Part shown: piece by piece, positions 9,438-18,491 of the stretch | How positions within the stretch are numbered: the stretch's first letter is position 1 | Layout: every line of letters begins with the position of its first letter | Source: Clostridium puniceum | GTDB lineage: Bacteria > Bacillota > Clostridia > Clostridiales > Clostridiaceae | Assembly: GCF_002006345.1 (NCBI RefSeq) | Contig: NZ_LZZM01000179.1 | Location: forward strand, 62,001-126,000 | DNA: 64,000 nt | Direction of reading: 5' to 3' | Program-made: the position numbers and the translations under genes | Notes under the pieces: model-generated | Database searches by the model: none | Told to the model about the DNA's origin: nothing | Seen by the model: only the letters and a program-made list of their open reading frames with translations

Positions 9438-9998
9438 ATGTCTTTGAGAAAAAAATGTAGTACAGAGGAAATACAAAAACATAGAGAAGAAATATTTAAA
9501 GTTATTACCCTTGCTATGGGAATTGGTTTATTACCTCCAATTTGGGCAGTTTTAAGTCCATTTTTAGGAATAAAAGTTGGAGGTGTTGCGTTAGTTTGCG
9601 CAGCATTGTTTGTAGCAAATGGAAATAAGATTCAAGACATAATCAAAATTTCTGTAGGATTTGCAATAAGTGTTGCTTGGGGATGCATAGCATCATATAT
9701 TATAAATGTTTTACCATGGAATAAGAGTATAAATGTATTTATTACACTATGTTCCATGGGAGTAATAGCAGTATTAATAGCCAGTAGCAGATTAAAAAAA
9801 ATTATCTATTTACCTTCATGGTTATGTGGATGGGCAATTACACTTGGAATTCTAGGAGAACTTCCAATGGGAGCTTGGGGAAATATTCCTATGGCTATAC
9901 TTGTATCAATGATTGTTGGAGTTGTTTATGTAGGTGCTGGAGTACTTGTATTTGGAAATTTCATTAACAAGTTATTGGCATATATAAGTTCAATTTAA
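9438..9998 (+). CDS. DUF1097 family membrane protein
   Basis: About 186 aa with five to six hydrophobic spans after a basic, soluble N-terminus (SLRKKCSTEEIQKHREEIF). The small-residue-rich core and the PSWLCGWAITLGILG segment fit DUF1097 inner membrane proteins (YcdZ-like), whose function is unknown. Two starts compete: ATG 9420 lacks a spaced ribosome site, while ATG 9438 has GGAGAAG 9 bp upstream, so 9438 is preferred. It follows the iorA remnant and precedes an unknown soluble protein. Confidence 0.7.
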   Translation: MSLRKKCSTEEIQKHREEIFKVITLAMGIGLLPPIWAVLSPFLGIKVGGVALVCAALFVANGNKIQDIIKISVGFAISVAWGCIASYIINVLPWNKSINVFITLCSMGVIAVLIASSRLKKIIYLPSWLCGWAITLGILGELPMGAWGNIPMAILVSMIVGVVYVGAGVLVFGNFINKLLAYISSI

Positions 9999-10161
9999 TA
10001 AGGTTAAAACTTTTTTGAAAATATATTTAAGCTTTAATTTACAAAACGATATCAGTATTTGATTATAATATTTTCTATTTAAAATCATTAATTAAAAAAA
10101 TGTTATTAGACCATTTTTATAAAAATACAAAAATTATTCAAATAGAGAGGAAAAAATAAGT

Positions 10162-10962
10162 ATGAAAAGAAGTTACCTTACACTTAATTTAACGGATTTA
10201 AATGATTTACCTAAAATGAACCGTTGGTTATTTAAGGACCATGCTCCTGATACAGTAAGTCAAAATGGGCCAATATTAGAAAGATACACGACTTACAGAG
10301 CACTTCCAATTCCAGAAGGTGCTGAAGCTTTTGGAGCTTACAATTGGAGAATGACGGAACATTTTTGGAGAGAAGATCCATTTGGTGATGTACAGCTAGA
10401 TCATGGTTCTGCCATGTCTGAAATTTGGTGCGAAGGATATAATGAAGCTATAGGAAATCCAATAGATTCACAAGCAAGAGGAGATTGGAGTGAAAGTGAT
10501 AAAAATCCTAATGCACATCCACCAGCTTTTATATTTTGCAATTATAGAGCAGATAATTCTTTTAAAGGAAAAGGAATAACACTTAATGATGGGCCATTTT
10601 TTAGATTTGTAGTTACGTTCAAATACCCTGATGGTGTTAAATTTGAAGCTGGTGAAGAGTGGTTGTTAACAAAATTTGCTCCTGCAGTTTGTGAACAAGA
10701 AGATTTGTTAAGAGCATTTTCGTATAAAGCTGTGCCACCTTATGCAGGTCCATTTCAACGTGTATTAGAGTTATGGTATAGAGATTCTAACACCTGGAAG
10801 AAAAATTGGGTGGAAAATCAGCCTAAGGTACCTAAGCCAGTATGGGCAAAAATAGATTATGCACCATATTTAGAACCATATAAGGATATGATTAGTATCT
10901 TCTTAGAGGAAGCTCCAGAAAGAGATTTCTTGAGAGGATTACCTTATAATGTTACCTGTTAA
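10162..10962 (+). CDS. Conserved hypothetical protein, 266 aa
   Basis: Not recognised with confidence. A soluble, aromatic-rich protein (MTEHFWREDPFG, then AMSEIWCEGYN, FFRFVVTFKYPDG, YAGPFQRVLELWYR). It has no signal peptide, membrane span or nucleotide-binding motif. The alternating short strands and acidic/aromatic surface recall dimeric alpha/beta-barrel (EthD-like) proteins, but that is a weak impression. It lies 163 bp after the DUF1097 gene and may share its transcript. AGAGAGGAAAAAA precedes the ATG. Confidence 0.6.
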   Translation: MKRSYLTLNLTDLNDLPKMNRWLFKDHAPDTVSQNGPILERYTTYRALPIPEGAEAFGAYNWRMTEHFWREDPFGDVQLDHGSAMSEIWCEGYNEAIGNPIDSQARGDWSESDKNPNAHPPAFIFCNYRADNSFKGKGITLNDGPFFRFVVTFKYPDGVKFEAGEEWLLTKFAPAVCEQEDLLRAFSYKAVPPYAGPFQRVLELWYRDSNTWKKNWVENQPKVPKPVWAKIDYAPYLEPYKDMISIFLEEAPERDFLRGLPYNVTC

Positions 10963-11353
10963 ATTTAATAAATATAAAAATTAAATTATTAATGATTAAG
11001 TTTTAAAAAGCAAAAAATTAAAAAATTTACAGGTTGAAACTTAACTTTGGATAAAAAGAGTACATTTTATTAAAATTGTTTTTGGGATATATAATTTTTT
11101 AAAAGTCTTGTAATCTGAATTTTCTGTATAGATAAAAATTATTCTATATTATGAATGTTATATACGTTGCAATTAGTTCTTTACACCATATATCTAATCA
11201 TTTATTCAGCGTATAACCTTTTTGAATGTGATTTTATTATTTCAACATATATATAATTGAATCAATATTAATTTCCAATTACATAATAATCAAGCTGACT
11301 TCATTGATGATATATTAGTTACATGCAAAATCGTGGAAAATATATTGTATATG
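10963..11353. other. Gene-free stretch before the chemoreceptor promoter
   Basis: AT-rich, with stops in all frames and no strong hairpin. It probably holds the end of the upstream transcript and upstream promoter DNA. Confidence 0.4.
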
Positions 11354-11380
11354 TAAAGGTTTGGGGATGAAGGTCGATAA
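11354..11380 (+). promoter_or_regulatory. Sigma-28 (SigD/FliA) type promoter for the chemoreceptor
   Basis: TAAA (11354-11357), a 15-bp spacer and GTCGATAA (11373-11380) fit the motility sigma factor consensus TAAA-N15-GCCGATAA with one change. The same motif stands before cheV at 54781. It lies 84 bp before the MCP start codon. Confidence 0.7.
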
Positions 11381-11463
11381 TATATAGATGATGCCACAAA
11401 AGGTCGAAAAACATAATAATTCACTTAAACAAGTGTAAATTCATAAAATTAGAGGAGACGATT

Positions 11464-13470
11464 ATGGAAAAAGTGAAAAGATTTAGAGTTAATAACATTA
11501 GGAGTAAATTAGTTATTAGCCTAATGGGGATATGTATTATTCCATTAATTATTTTAGGTTATGGTGCTAATTGGCAAGCTGGATCAATTCTTAATGAAAA
11601 ATTAAAGGTAACAAGTCAGCAGACACTTTCAGAAGTAAATGATGGAATTGATAATTACTTCGAAGGGTATAGCAGCATGGTTGTTATGTTATCAAATAAT
11701 TATAATTTTCTTAATGCTGATAAAGATGAGTCATACTCATTTATTCCAGCATTATTGAAGAACGTAAAAGAGAGTAATAATGGTATTTTTAGTACATATT
11801 TTGGAACTTCAGATGGAAAATTTTCAATATATCCTAATGAAAAAATGTCGGATGGATTTAATCATATGGAAAGACCTTGGTATAAAGAAGCTGTTGAGAA
11901 TAAAGGGAAGGTAATAATAACCTTACCATTTAAAGATGCTCAAACAGGAAAAAGCGTTGTAGCAATTGCTAAAGCTGTGGAGAGAGATGGAAAAATTATT
12001 GGTGTTTCTGGTATGAGTATTTCGTTGGATACACTTACACAAAAGATAAGTTCAAAGAAAATAGGACGTTCAGGTTACATATTTGTTTCAGATGTAGAAG
12101 GTAAAAGTATGATAGCTCATCCTAGCAAAGACTTAATTGATACTGATGTAGCATCTAAGCAAACTTTTTGGAATGAGGTAAAAACATCAGAAAATGGATT
12201 TATAACTTATACATTTAATAATTCAGAAAAATTTGGTGTATATGAAACTAATCCATTAACTGGATGGAAATTAGTAGCCACATTAGATGAAAAGGAAGTA
12301 ACTACTGATACAAATTCAATATTAACAACAACGTTAATTATAGTATTGGTTATATTGGTGATTTCTATAATTTTATCTTTATTATTAAGTAAAGGAATTG
12401 CAAAAAATATTAAAAATTTAAAATACGTATTTGAAAAAGCTTCTAAGGGAGATTTAACTGTAACAATTAATGCATTAACTAAAGATGAATTTATGGATTT
12501 AGCAAATTCATTTAATGATATGATGAACAATATATCAAATCTTATGAGTAATGTTTCGAGTTCATCTAAGACAGTGTTAGAAACTTCATCAAATCTTGCA
12601 AGTATGTCAGAAGAAGTGACAGCTTCTATAGGAGAGGTTGCAAAAGCTATACAAGAAGTTTCAGAAGGTGCAACAGATCAAGCACAAAATGCTCAAAATG
12701 GGGCTGAACAGATGAATGATTTAGCAGACAGTTTGGATAAGATTAATGAAAATTCTAATGAAATGGATAAGCTTTCTATGAGTACTAAGGGGTTAGGCGA
12801 TAAGGGACTATCTATGATAGGTACATTAATAGAAAAATCTAATAAAACAAAAATAGCTACCTCAGAAGTTAATGATATAGTTAAAGATATGAATGATAGC
12901 ACTAAAAAGATAAATAGTATATCAGAGACAATAGCTGAAATAACAGAGCAGACTAATTTATTATCACTAAATGCAAGTATTGAATCTGCGCGTGCAGGTG
13001 AGGCTGGTAAAGGATTTGCAGTTGTAGCAGAGGAGATAAGAAAACTTGCAGAACAATCAAAAGAATCAACAGGTGAAATTAAGGCTATTATAGCAAATAT
13101 TCAAACAAAGTCTGATATAGCTGTAAGTGCAATTAAATCTACAGAAGAAATAGTAATTGAACAAGAGTTAGCAGTAGGTCAAACACAAGAAATTTTCAAT
13201 GAAATTCTTAAATCAATTGGAACAATGATAGCTAAGGTTGAAGAAGTAAAGGTGTCTATTATTGATATAAATAAAAAGAAGCAAGGTGTAGTATCAGAAA
13301 TTGAAAATATTTCATCTATATCACAAGAAACAGCATCTGCATCAGAAGAAGTAACTGCATCTACAGAAGAGATAACAGCTGTTATGGATAGATTTACAAA
13401 ATATGCAGATGAACTTCAAGTATTATCTGAAAAATTAGCTTCCGAATTAAATAACTTTAAAATAAATTAG
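11464..13470 (+). CDS. Methyl-accepting chemotaxis protein with extracellular Cache sensor
   Basis: 668-aa transmembrane chemoreceptor. TM1 is at ~18-37 ([19 protein letters not shown]). An extracellular double-Cache-like domain (~40-280) contains [16 protein letters not shown] and [16 protein letters not shown]2 is at ~283-307, then HAMP (~308-360) and a cytoplasmic signalling domain with the hairpin tip [20 protein letters not shown]. The C-terminus has no NWETF-type CheR tether. The ligand is unknown. It is monocistronic, behind a sigma-28-type promoter, so it should be expressed with the flagellar regulon. GAGGAGACG precedes the ATG. Confidence 0.93.
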   Translation: MEKVKRFRVNNIRSKLVISLMGICIIPLIILGYGANWQAGSILNEKLKVTSQQTLSEVNDGIDNYFEGYSSMVVMLSNNYNFLNADKDESYSFIPALLKNVKESNNGIFSTYFGTSDGKFSIYPNEKMSDGFNHMERPWYKEAVENKGKVIITLPFKDAQTGKSVVAIAKAVERDGKIIGVSGMSISLDTLTQKISSKKIGRSGYIFVSDVEGKSMIAHPSKDLIDTDVASKQTFWNEVKTSENGFITYTFNNSEKFGVYETNPLTGWKLVATLDEKEVTTDTNSILTTTLIIVLVILVISIILSLLLSKGIAKNIKNLKYVFEKASKGDLTVTINALTKDEFMDLANSFNDMMNNISNLMSNVSSSSKTVLETSSNLASMSEEVTASIGEVAKAIQEVSEGATDQAQNAQNGAEQMNDLADSLDKINENSNEMDKLSMSTKGLGDKGLSMIGTLIEKSNKTKIATSEVNDIVKDMNDSTKKINSISETIAEITEQTNLLSLNASIESARAGEAGKGFAVVAEEIRKLAEQSKESTGEIKAIIANIQTKSDIAVSAIKSTEEIVIEQELAVGQTQEIFNEILKSIGTMIAKVEEVKVSIIDINKKKQGVVSEIENISSISQETASASEEVTASTEEITAVMDRFTKYADELQVLSEKLASELNNFKIN

Positions 13471-14298
13471 TCTATATAATTTTAAAAACAGATATAATTA
13501 AAAGCTCAGAAGATTAGGTGGTAGTTATAATGAAAATGAGTATAAAATTAAAGAGATTATTATACTCATTGAGAAATATATGAGTACAGCGAAAGTAGCA
13601 GAATTACCTAAAATAAAAATTAGGATATAGAAAAAATATTAAATGTACATATATATAATTATGAATAAATTGGTACTGGGCAAGTTTAATCTCTCGTTCT
13701 TATAGACATAGTAAAATTATGTTTATAAGAATGAGAGATTTTTTGATTTCTATGGGCAGTATTCAAATGTTCTAAGAAAAGTAGAGAGAAAGGCAAAAAA
13801 ACAATTGTAGCTTGTGCGACTTTTCAAAATAAAATAAAGAGTATTGGTGAGCAGGATTAACATATTGAAAAAGATAAATATATCCAATGTTAATTCTGTA
13901 ATGAATATTAATCTTTTACCTATGTTAATTTTCTATTTTAAGACATTTTACTTAGCACTTACGACATTATATTATGATGTTACGATATTCTTATTGATAA
14001 AAAAAATATATATGATAATAATTAGCTTAGTTAAATATATTTTTATACAAATTTAAATAAAATTTTTAAAATATTATTTAAACTTTATAATCTTACTAGC
14101 CTTATAATCAGATTAATTATTTTCTGTAAACGTATAATAGTTGATTTGATTTAATATATATAAGTTCTAATTAAGAAAGTTCATAATTTAGTTGGTTGTC
14201 TTATCCAATCACTCTAATATAGAAATTAAATCTTAATGAACAAAATTTTTTAGAACATATATAAATAAAAAATAAATTAATGAAAAGGGGATCGTTAA
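13471..14298. other. 828-bp gap between chemoreceptor and pectate lyase
   Basis: It holds one terminator (listed separately), several ORFs of under 25 codons near 13530-13630 with no visible homology, and a 70-codon hydrophobic TTG-start frame (13844-14056) that looks like AT-rich noise. A partial cre-like TGTAAACGTATAAT (14125-14138, 11 of 14 positions) lies 160 bp before the pectate lyase start. Confidence 0.4.
13688..13745 (+). terminator. Strong terminator
   Basis: AATCTCTCGTTCTTATAGAC at 13688 pairs with the segment ending AAGAATGAGAGATT at 13740, followed by TTTTT. The stem is about 20 bp with minor mismatches. It closes whatever is read through from the chemoreceptor gene. Confidence 0.8.
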
Positions 14299-16080
14299 AT
14301 GGTAAAAAGACTTAAAAAGAATAATAAAATTCAAAAGTTTTCACAAAAAGTAGTGTTAGCTACTTTGGCATCATCAATAGTCATGGCACCAACATTTGAT
14401 GCTAGTGCTAGTACATCAACTAATAGTAAAAGCTCAGCAACAGTAGCAGTTGAAAAGAGTACAAGTGCTGCAAAGGCTACAACAACTACAGCAGGAGAAT
14501 TTAATGGAGCTACATTAAATAGTCAAGTATCTATATTAGATAGTGAGGGATGGTTAGAATCAGCAAATGTAGAATGGAACGCTGTTCAAAATGCTACAGG
14601 ATATAATGTTTATTATAAGTTAGCAAGTGCTCCTGATTCTCAATATAAGCAATTAGATAATCAATTAATTAGAAAATATGCATCATATTATAGAGCTGAT
14701 GCACTGGGTCTAGCAGAAGGTAATTATGTAATAAAGATAGTACCTATTGTTAATAATCAAGAGGTAGCTTCATCACAAGCAGTTACAAAATCTCTTAGTG
14801 TAAAATCAAATACAAGAGAAGGGTTTGCTTTTTCTAAGCAGTCACCAATGGGAACAGGTTCAGGAGGATATAATGATAATGGTACTGTAGCAGCTAATGC
14901 TAATATTTTATATATCACAGCCAGCACAGTAAATACAATAAAATTAGATGTTGTAACAAATGCAAAAGGAACTAAAACTATATGTACAGGTCTTACTGAT
15001 ATTTTATCAAAACGTCAAAAGGGGTATGATAAAACTCCACTTATTATTCGTATGGTAGGTCAAATTAAATCATCTGATATAACTGGACTTAATAGTACTG
15101 GATATTTAGAATTAAAAGGTTCTTATAATACTACATTTGAAGGTGTAGGAGAAGATGCTACAGTTTATGGTTGGGGAATTCTTGTTAGAAATTCTCATAA
15201 CGTAGAAATCAAAAATATTGGAGTGATGTTATTCCCTGATGATGGTATTTCACTTGATACAGACAATGAAAATATTTGGGTTCACAATAATGATATTTTT
15301 TATGGATCAGCTGGAAGTGATGCAGACCAAGTAAAGGGTGATGGTTCTACAGATGTAAAACTATCAACTTATGTTACAATTGCATATAATCATTATTATG
15401 ATTCAGGAAAATCTTCACTTTGTGGCATGAAGGATACAGAAAACTTCTTTGTTACGTATCATCATAACTGGTTTGATCACTCAGATTCAAGACATCCTCG
15501 TATTAGGGTCGGAACTGTTCACGTGTACAATAACTATTTTGATGGTAATGCAAAATATGGAGTTGGTGTTACAAAAGGTTCGTCAGCTTTCGTAGAAGCT
15601 AATGATTTTAGAAATTGTAAAGATCCAATGCTAAGTTCATTACAAGGTACTGATATTAAATATGGTACTGCAGGAGCTGGATTCTCAGGTGAAGCTGGTG
15701 GTATGATTAAGGCATACAATAACAAGATAGAAGGCGCTGCAAGTCTTATTTATGCTAGTGACAATGCTACTCAATTTGATGCATATTTAGCTAAAACAAG
15801 AAATGAAGTAGTTCCAAACACATACAAAACTGTAAGTGGAGGAACAACTTATAATAATTTCGATACAAGTTCAACAATGTACAACTATAAACCGGATGCA
15901 CCAGAAGCAGTAAGAAATAATGTTACTACTTATGCAGGAAGAGGAAATGGTGGAGATTTCATATGGAAATTTACAAATGCTGATGACACAAGTTCTACTA
16001 TGGATGCTAATTTAATGGCTAAGATTAAAGGTTACCAATCTAGTTTAGTTTCTGTTGGAGGAAATTCAATAGTTAAATAA
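14299..16080 (+). CDS. Secreted pectate lyase, PL1 family, with N-terminal FN3-like domain
   Basis: 593 aa. A basic start, hydrophobic core and ASA cleavage region (~39-41) form a Sec signal peptide, followed by a Ser/Thr/Ala-rich linker. Residues ~70-165 (WLESANVEWNAVQNATGYNVYY) look like a fibronectin-III-type domain. The rest is a parallel beta-helix of pectate lyase family 1, with the calcium-site segment FPDDGISLD, then DADQVKGDGS and the catalytic RHPRIR (398-403, the RxPxxR motif). It cleaves polygalacturonate by beta-elimination outside the cell. AAAAGGGGATC precedes the ATG. A PL9 lyase follows 212 bp downstream. Confidence 0.93.
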   Translation: MVKRLKKNNKIQKFSQKVVLATLASSIVMAPTFDASASTSTNSKSSATVAVEKSTSAAKATTTTAGEFNGATLNSQVSILDSEGWLESANVEWNAVQNATGYNVYYKLASAPDSQYKQLDNQLIRKYASYYRADALGLAEGNYVIKIVPIVNNQEVASSQAVTKSLSVKSNTREGFAFSKQSPMGTGSGGYNDNGTVAANANILYITASTVNTIKLDVVTNAKGTKTICTGLTDILSKRQKGYDKTPLIIRMVGQIKSSDITGLNSTGYLELKGSYNTTFEGVGEDATVYGWGILVRNSHNVEIKNIGVMLFPDDGISLDTDNENIWVHNNDIFYGSAGSDADQVKGDGSTDVKLSTYVTIAYNHYYDSGKSSLCGMKDTENFFVTYHHNWFDHSDSRHPRIRVGTVHVYNNYFDGNAKYGVGVTKGSSAFVEANDFRNCKDPMLSSLQGTDIKYGTAGAGFSGEAGGMIKAYNNKIEGAASLIYASDNATQFDAYLAKTRNEVVPNTYKTVSGGTTYNNFDTSSTMYNYKPDAPEAVRNNVTTYAGRGNGGDFIWKFTNADDTSSTMDANLMAKIKGYQSSLVSVGGNSIVK

Positions 16081-16129
16081 TCATACAAACTATTAATGAA
16101 TAATGAGGCATAATTTTTAATCGAATTAT

Positions 16130-16143
16130 AGTTAACGTTAACA
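16130..16143. promoter_or_regulatory. cre-like / LacI-family operator palindrome between the pectate lyases
   Basis: AGTTAACGTTAACA has a perfect 12-bp palindrome core (GTTAACGTTAAC) and matches the CcpA cre consensus TGWAANCGNTWWCA at 12 of 14 positions. It could be bound by CcpA or by another LacI-family pectin regulator. No promoter hexamers were placed with confidence beside it. Confidence 0.5.
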
Positions 16144-16234
16144 ATGGGATTATATTAAATTTTATGCTTTATATTTATAATATAAATCACATAATAAAAT
16201 GTATAAAAGTAATATATATAATTAAAAAATATGC

Positions 16235-16261
16235 TTAAAATGAGATTAAATCTCATTTTAA
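16235..16261. terminator. Perfect hairpin before the PL9 gene
   Basis: TTAAAATGAGA and TCTCATTTTAA pair perfectly over 11 bp around a 5-base loop, 31 bp before the PL9 start. No clear T-run follows on the plus strand. It may be a weak terminator, an mRNA stabiliser or an operator. Confidence 0.4.
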
Positions 16262-16292
16262 AACAAATAAAAATAAGTGAGGCGATTAAATT

Positions 16293-17621
16293 ATGTCAAA
16301 AAAAGTAAAAGTATTATTAGCAAAATTAACAATTGTATCTATGGCCTTATCAGTTTGTTATGTAGCTGGAACTCCTACTGTAAACGCATTTGCAGCGACA
16401 ACTAGTTCTAAAACTACTACTAGCAGTATAGCAGCAGCTAAAGCTACAGATGTTAAAACAGTTAAGACTTTTGATGAGTTAAAAACAGCTGTTACTTCTG
16501 CAACTAGTGGACAAACAATAGAAATTGCAGCAAATACACTTGATTGTACAAGCCAACTTGTACTTGATAAAGTAAACTCAGGTATTACAATTAAGGCAGC
16601 AGCAGGATACTCACCAGTATTAGATTTCTCTTCATTTAGAGATGCTGCAAAGAAAGCAAGCCCTAGTAAAACAGGTGATGCATATGTAGGTGTAAGAATA
16701 AGTGGAGGTAATTATACAATTCAAGGTCTTACAATTCAAAAGGCATATGATAATGGTATGCTTATAAAGCCAAACTATAATAGTGCATTAAAAAAAGCTG
16801 ATCAGAAGCCAGGAGAACCAGATAATAATAAAATTATAGATTGTGTATTCAGTTATAATGGTGATGCAGGTCTTCAAATTTCAGGTAGTGACGGATTAGA
16901 AGACTTAGGACTTAAAGTACGTCCAGATAATAATACTGTAACTGGCTGTGTAGCTTACAGAAACTTTGATCCACTTACAACTGGTGGAAATGCGGATGGA
17001 TTTGCAGCAAAGCTTTTCCTTGGAACAGGTAATGTATTCACATACTGTGTAGCAGCTGAAAATTCAGATGATGCTTGGGACAGTTTTGCTATAGAAAACA
17101 GTGATGTAACATATAACAATTGTGTAGCATATCACAATGGAGATGCTAAAGTTTATACTGGAGCATATGATAAAGCACAAGGACTTCCAGTAGATAATGA
17201 CGTGACAAAAGGTAAATCAACTGGAAACGGTAATGGATTTAAAATGGGTTCAGGGTCATCGAAATATGGTGCTCAAACAAGTGGTGTTAGGAGTATGACA
17301 AATTGTTTAGCTGTTGATAATACATCAAAAGGTTTTGATGAAAATAATGGAGCTGGCACAATTAACATAACTAATGGTATGGCATTTGGAAATAAAACGG
17401 ATTATCAACTTGATCTTATGAAAGCAGGAACATTTACAAATGTTCAAGCATTTTCAGCAGCAAAGAGCAATAAAGCTCCAAGTGGTGGAACTATAACAAC
17501 TGTAGATTCAGTAAAACAAGCAGCTATAAGAAAAGAAGTTGATACAGCAATAGCAAAGATGAGACAAGAACTTAAAGATAAAAAAATTCCAACACGTATG
17601 AATTTCAGTTTTTGGAAGTAA
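16293..17621 (+). CDS. Secreted pectate lyase, PL9 family
   Basis: 442 aa with a Sec signal peptide (hydrophobic 10-28, cleavage near AFA, ~34-36) and a right-handed beta-helix. The region GGNADGFAAKLFLGTGN contains the family catalytic lysine (K240 here, the counterpart of the Pel9A lysine), and NSDDAWDSF follows. Further helix coils read CVAYRN, CVAAEN, CVAYHN, CLAVDN, a regular Cys-x-Ala ladder. It acts on polygalacturonate outside the cell with the PL1 enzyme upstream. It has no carbohydrate-binding or S-layer domain. GTGAGGCGA precedes the ATG. Confidence 0.92.
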   Translation: MSKKVKVLLAKLTIVSMALSVCYVAGTPTVNAFAATTSSKTTTSSIAAAKATDVKTVKTFDELKTAVTSATSGQTIEIAANTLDCTSQLVLDKVNSGITIKAAAGYSPVLDFSSFRDAAKKASPSKTGDAYVGVRISGGNYTIQGLTIQKAYDNGMLIKPNYNSALKKADQKPGEPDNNKIIDCVFSYNGDAGLQISGSDGLEDLGLKVRPDNNTVTGCVAYRNFDPLTTGGNADGFAAKLFLGTGNVFTYCVAAENSDDAWDSFAIENSDVTYNNCVAYHNGDAKVYTGAYDKAQGLPVDNDVTKGKSTGNGNGFKMGSGSSKYGAQTSGVRSMTNCLAVDNTSKGFDENNGAGTINITNGMAFGNKTDYQLDLMKAGTFTNVQAFSAAKSNKAPSGGTITTVDSVKQAAIRKEVDTAIAKMRQELKDKKIPTRMNFSFWK

Positions 17622-17666
17622 TTAGATAGAAAATTATGATATGACGCGAAATTAACTTTAAAATAT

Positions 17667-17709
17667 AAAACCCATGACAATTAATTTATAAAATGTCATG
17701 GGGTATTTT
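17667..17709. terminator. Bidirectional terminator between the PL9 gene and padR
   Basis: AAAACCCATGACA (17667-17679) pairs with TGTCATGGGGTATTTT (17694-17709), with A-rich and T-rich flanks usable on both strands. It overlaps the last bases of the convergent padR gene. Confidence 0.75.
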
Positions 17710-18250
17710 AATTAGTATTTTTACAATAACTAATGCAAAGGTTCAACCATTTGATAGTAGATTCCTCTCGTATAATAGCTCCATTTAGAACAATAAAATC
17801 TCCAAAAGCATCACTATCAATATGTGGAATACCATTATAAGGTTCCAATTGAGTATATAAAAAAGCAAGTCTTTCATTATGTTGAGATAACTGCTGTTCT
17901 AATAAATGAAGTCTAGTGTTTAAATCTAAATTATTTGAAAAGTACATCCTAAGGCGAAAAATATTTTTTGGTGTCTGTTCCATGGGTTCGTCTTTCTTTA
18001 ACCACTTTAAAAAGTCTTTCTTGCCTTTTTCTGTAATGGTATAAACTTTTTTTTCTAAAACATCTCCAGTGATTTCAATATCATAAACTATAAGTTTCTC
18101 GTCAACTAATTTTTTTAATTCTGGATAGATTTGACTGTGTTTTGCACTCCAAAATTCAGCTAATTGAAAATTGAATTCTTTTCCTATATCATAACCTGTC
18201 ATTGGTTTTCTATTTAATAATCCTAAAATTGCAAATTTAAGTGTCCTCAT
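17708..18250 (-). CDS. PadR-family transcriptional regulator
   Basis: 180 aa. The N-terminal PadR winged helix reads LKFAILGLLNRKPMTGYDIGKEFN, then FWSAKHSQIYPELKKLVDEKL. The C-terminal ~95-180 is the longer helical dimerisation domain of the Vir type (EQQLSQHNERLAFLYTQLE). PadR proteins usually repress a neighbouring divergent gene until a phenolic acid or drug is present. Here the divergent partner is an OFA transporter plus an enoate-reductase-like enzyme, and a perfect palindrome lies between. The start is set at the ATG with GAGGTG 5 bp upstream, not at the GTG two codons earlier. Confidence 0.88.
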   Translation of the reverse strand: MRTLKFAILGLLNRKPMTGYDIGKEFNFQLAEFWSAKHSQIYPELKKLVDEKLIVYDIEITGDVLEKKVYTITEKGKKDFLKWLKKDEPMEQTPKNIFRLRMYFSNNLDLNTRLHLLEQQLSQHNERLAFLYTQLEPYNGIPHIDSDAFGDFIVLNGAIIREESTIKWLNLCISYCKNTN

Positions 18251-18379
18251 AAACACACCTCTTTCCTAACTCTATTTATTATAGCATTGTTTTTGTAAAT
18301 TACAATTGTATGAAATTGAATAAATGAAAAGAATATTATACATTATTATATGTTAAATGTATATATCAAAATATATAAA

Positions 18380-18409
18380 TACAAATATATAAATATTTAT
18401 ATATTTGTA
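18380..18409. promoter_or_regulatory. Perfect 30-bp palindrome, candidate PadR operator
   Basis: The left half TACAAATATATAAAT (18380-18394) is the exact reverse complement of the right half ATTTATATATTTGTA (18395-18409). It lies 83 bp before the transporter start and 130 bp from padR. PadR operators are palindromic and AT-rich, so this is a good candidate; chance is less likely at 15 of 15 but AT bias helps. Confidence 0.6.
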
Positions 18410-18426
18410 CTTACATGATTATAAAA

Positions 18427-18470
18427 TCGTGATATTATTAACATGAAATTGTGATAATATTAACAAGAAA
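18427..18470 (+). repeat. Two tandem 22-bp direct repeats before the OFA transporter
   Basis: Copies at 18427-18448 and 18449-18470 (TCGTGATATTATTAACATG..., TTGTGATAATATTAACAAG...) agree at 19 of 22 bases. They span the region where the promoter -10 and early transcript would lie, so they may be activator or repressor half-sites, or part of the untranslated leader. Confidence 0.5.
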
Positions 18471-18491
18471 GATAAACAAGGAGGAATTTTA

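Noticed and set aside
13844-14056. 70-codon hydrophobic ORF starting at TTG
   Set aside because: No spaced ribosome site, composition is Ile/Leu/Tyr/Lys noise from AT-rich DNA, and no family resemblance.
14125-14138. cre site upstream of the PL1 gene
   Set aside because: Only 11 of 14 positions match and the right half-site is lost; kept only as a note in the intergenic entry.
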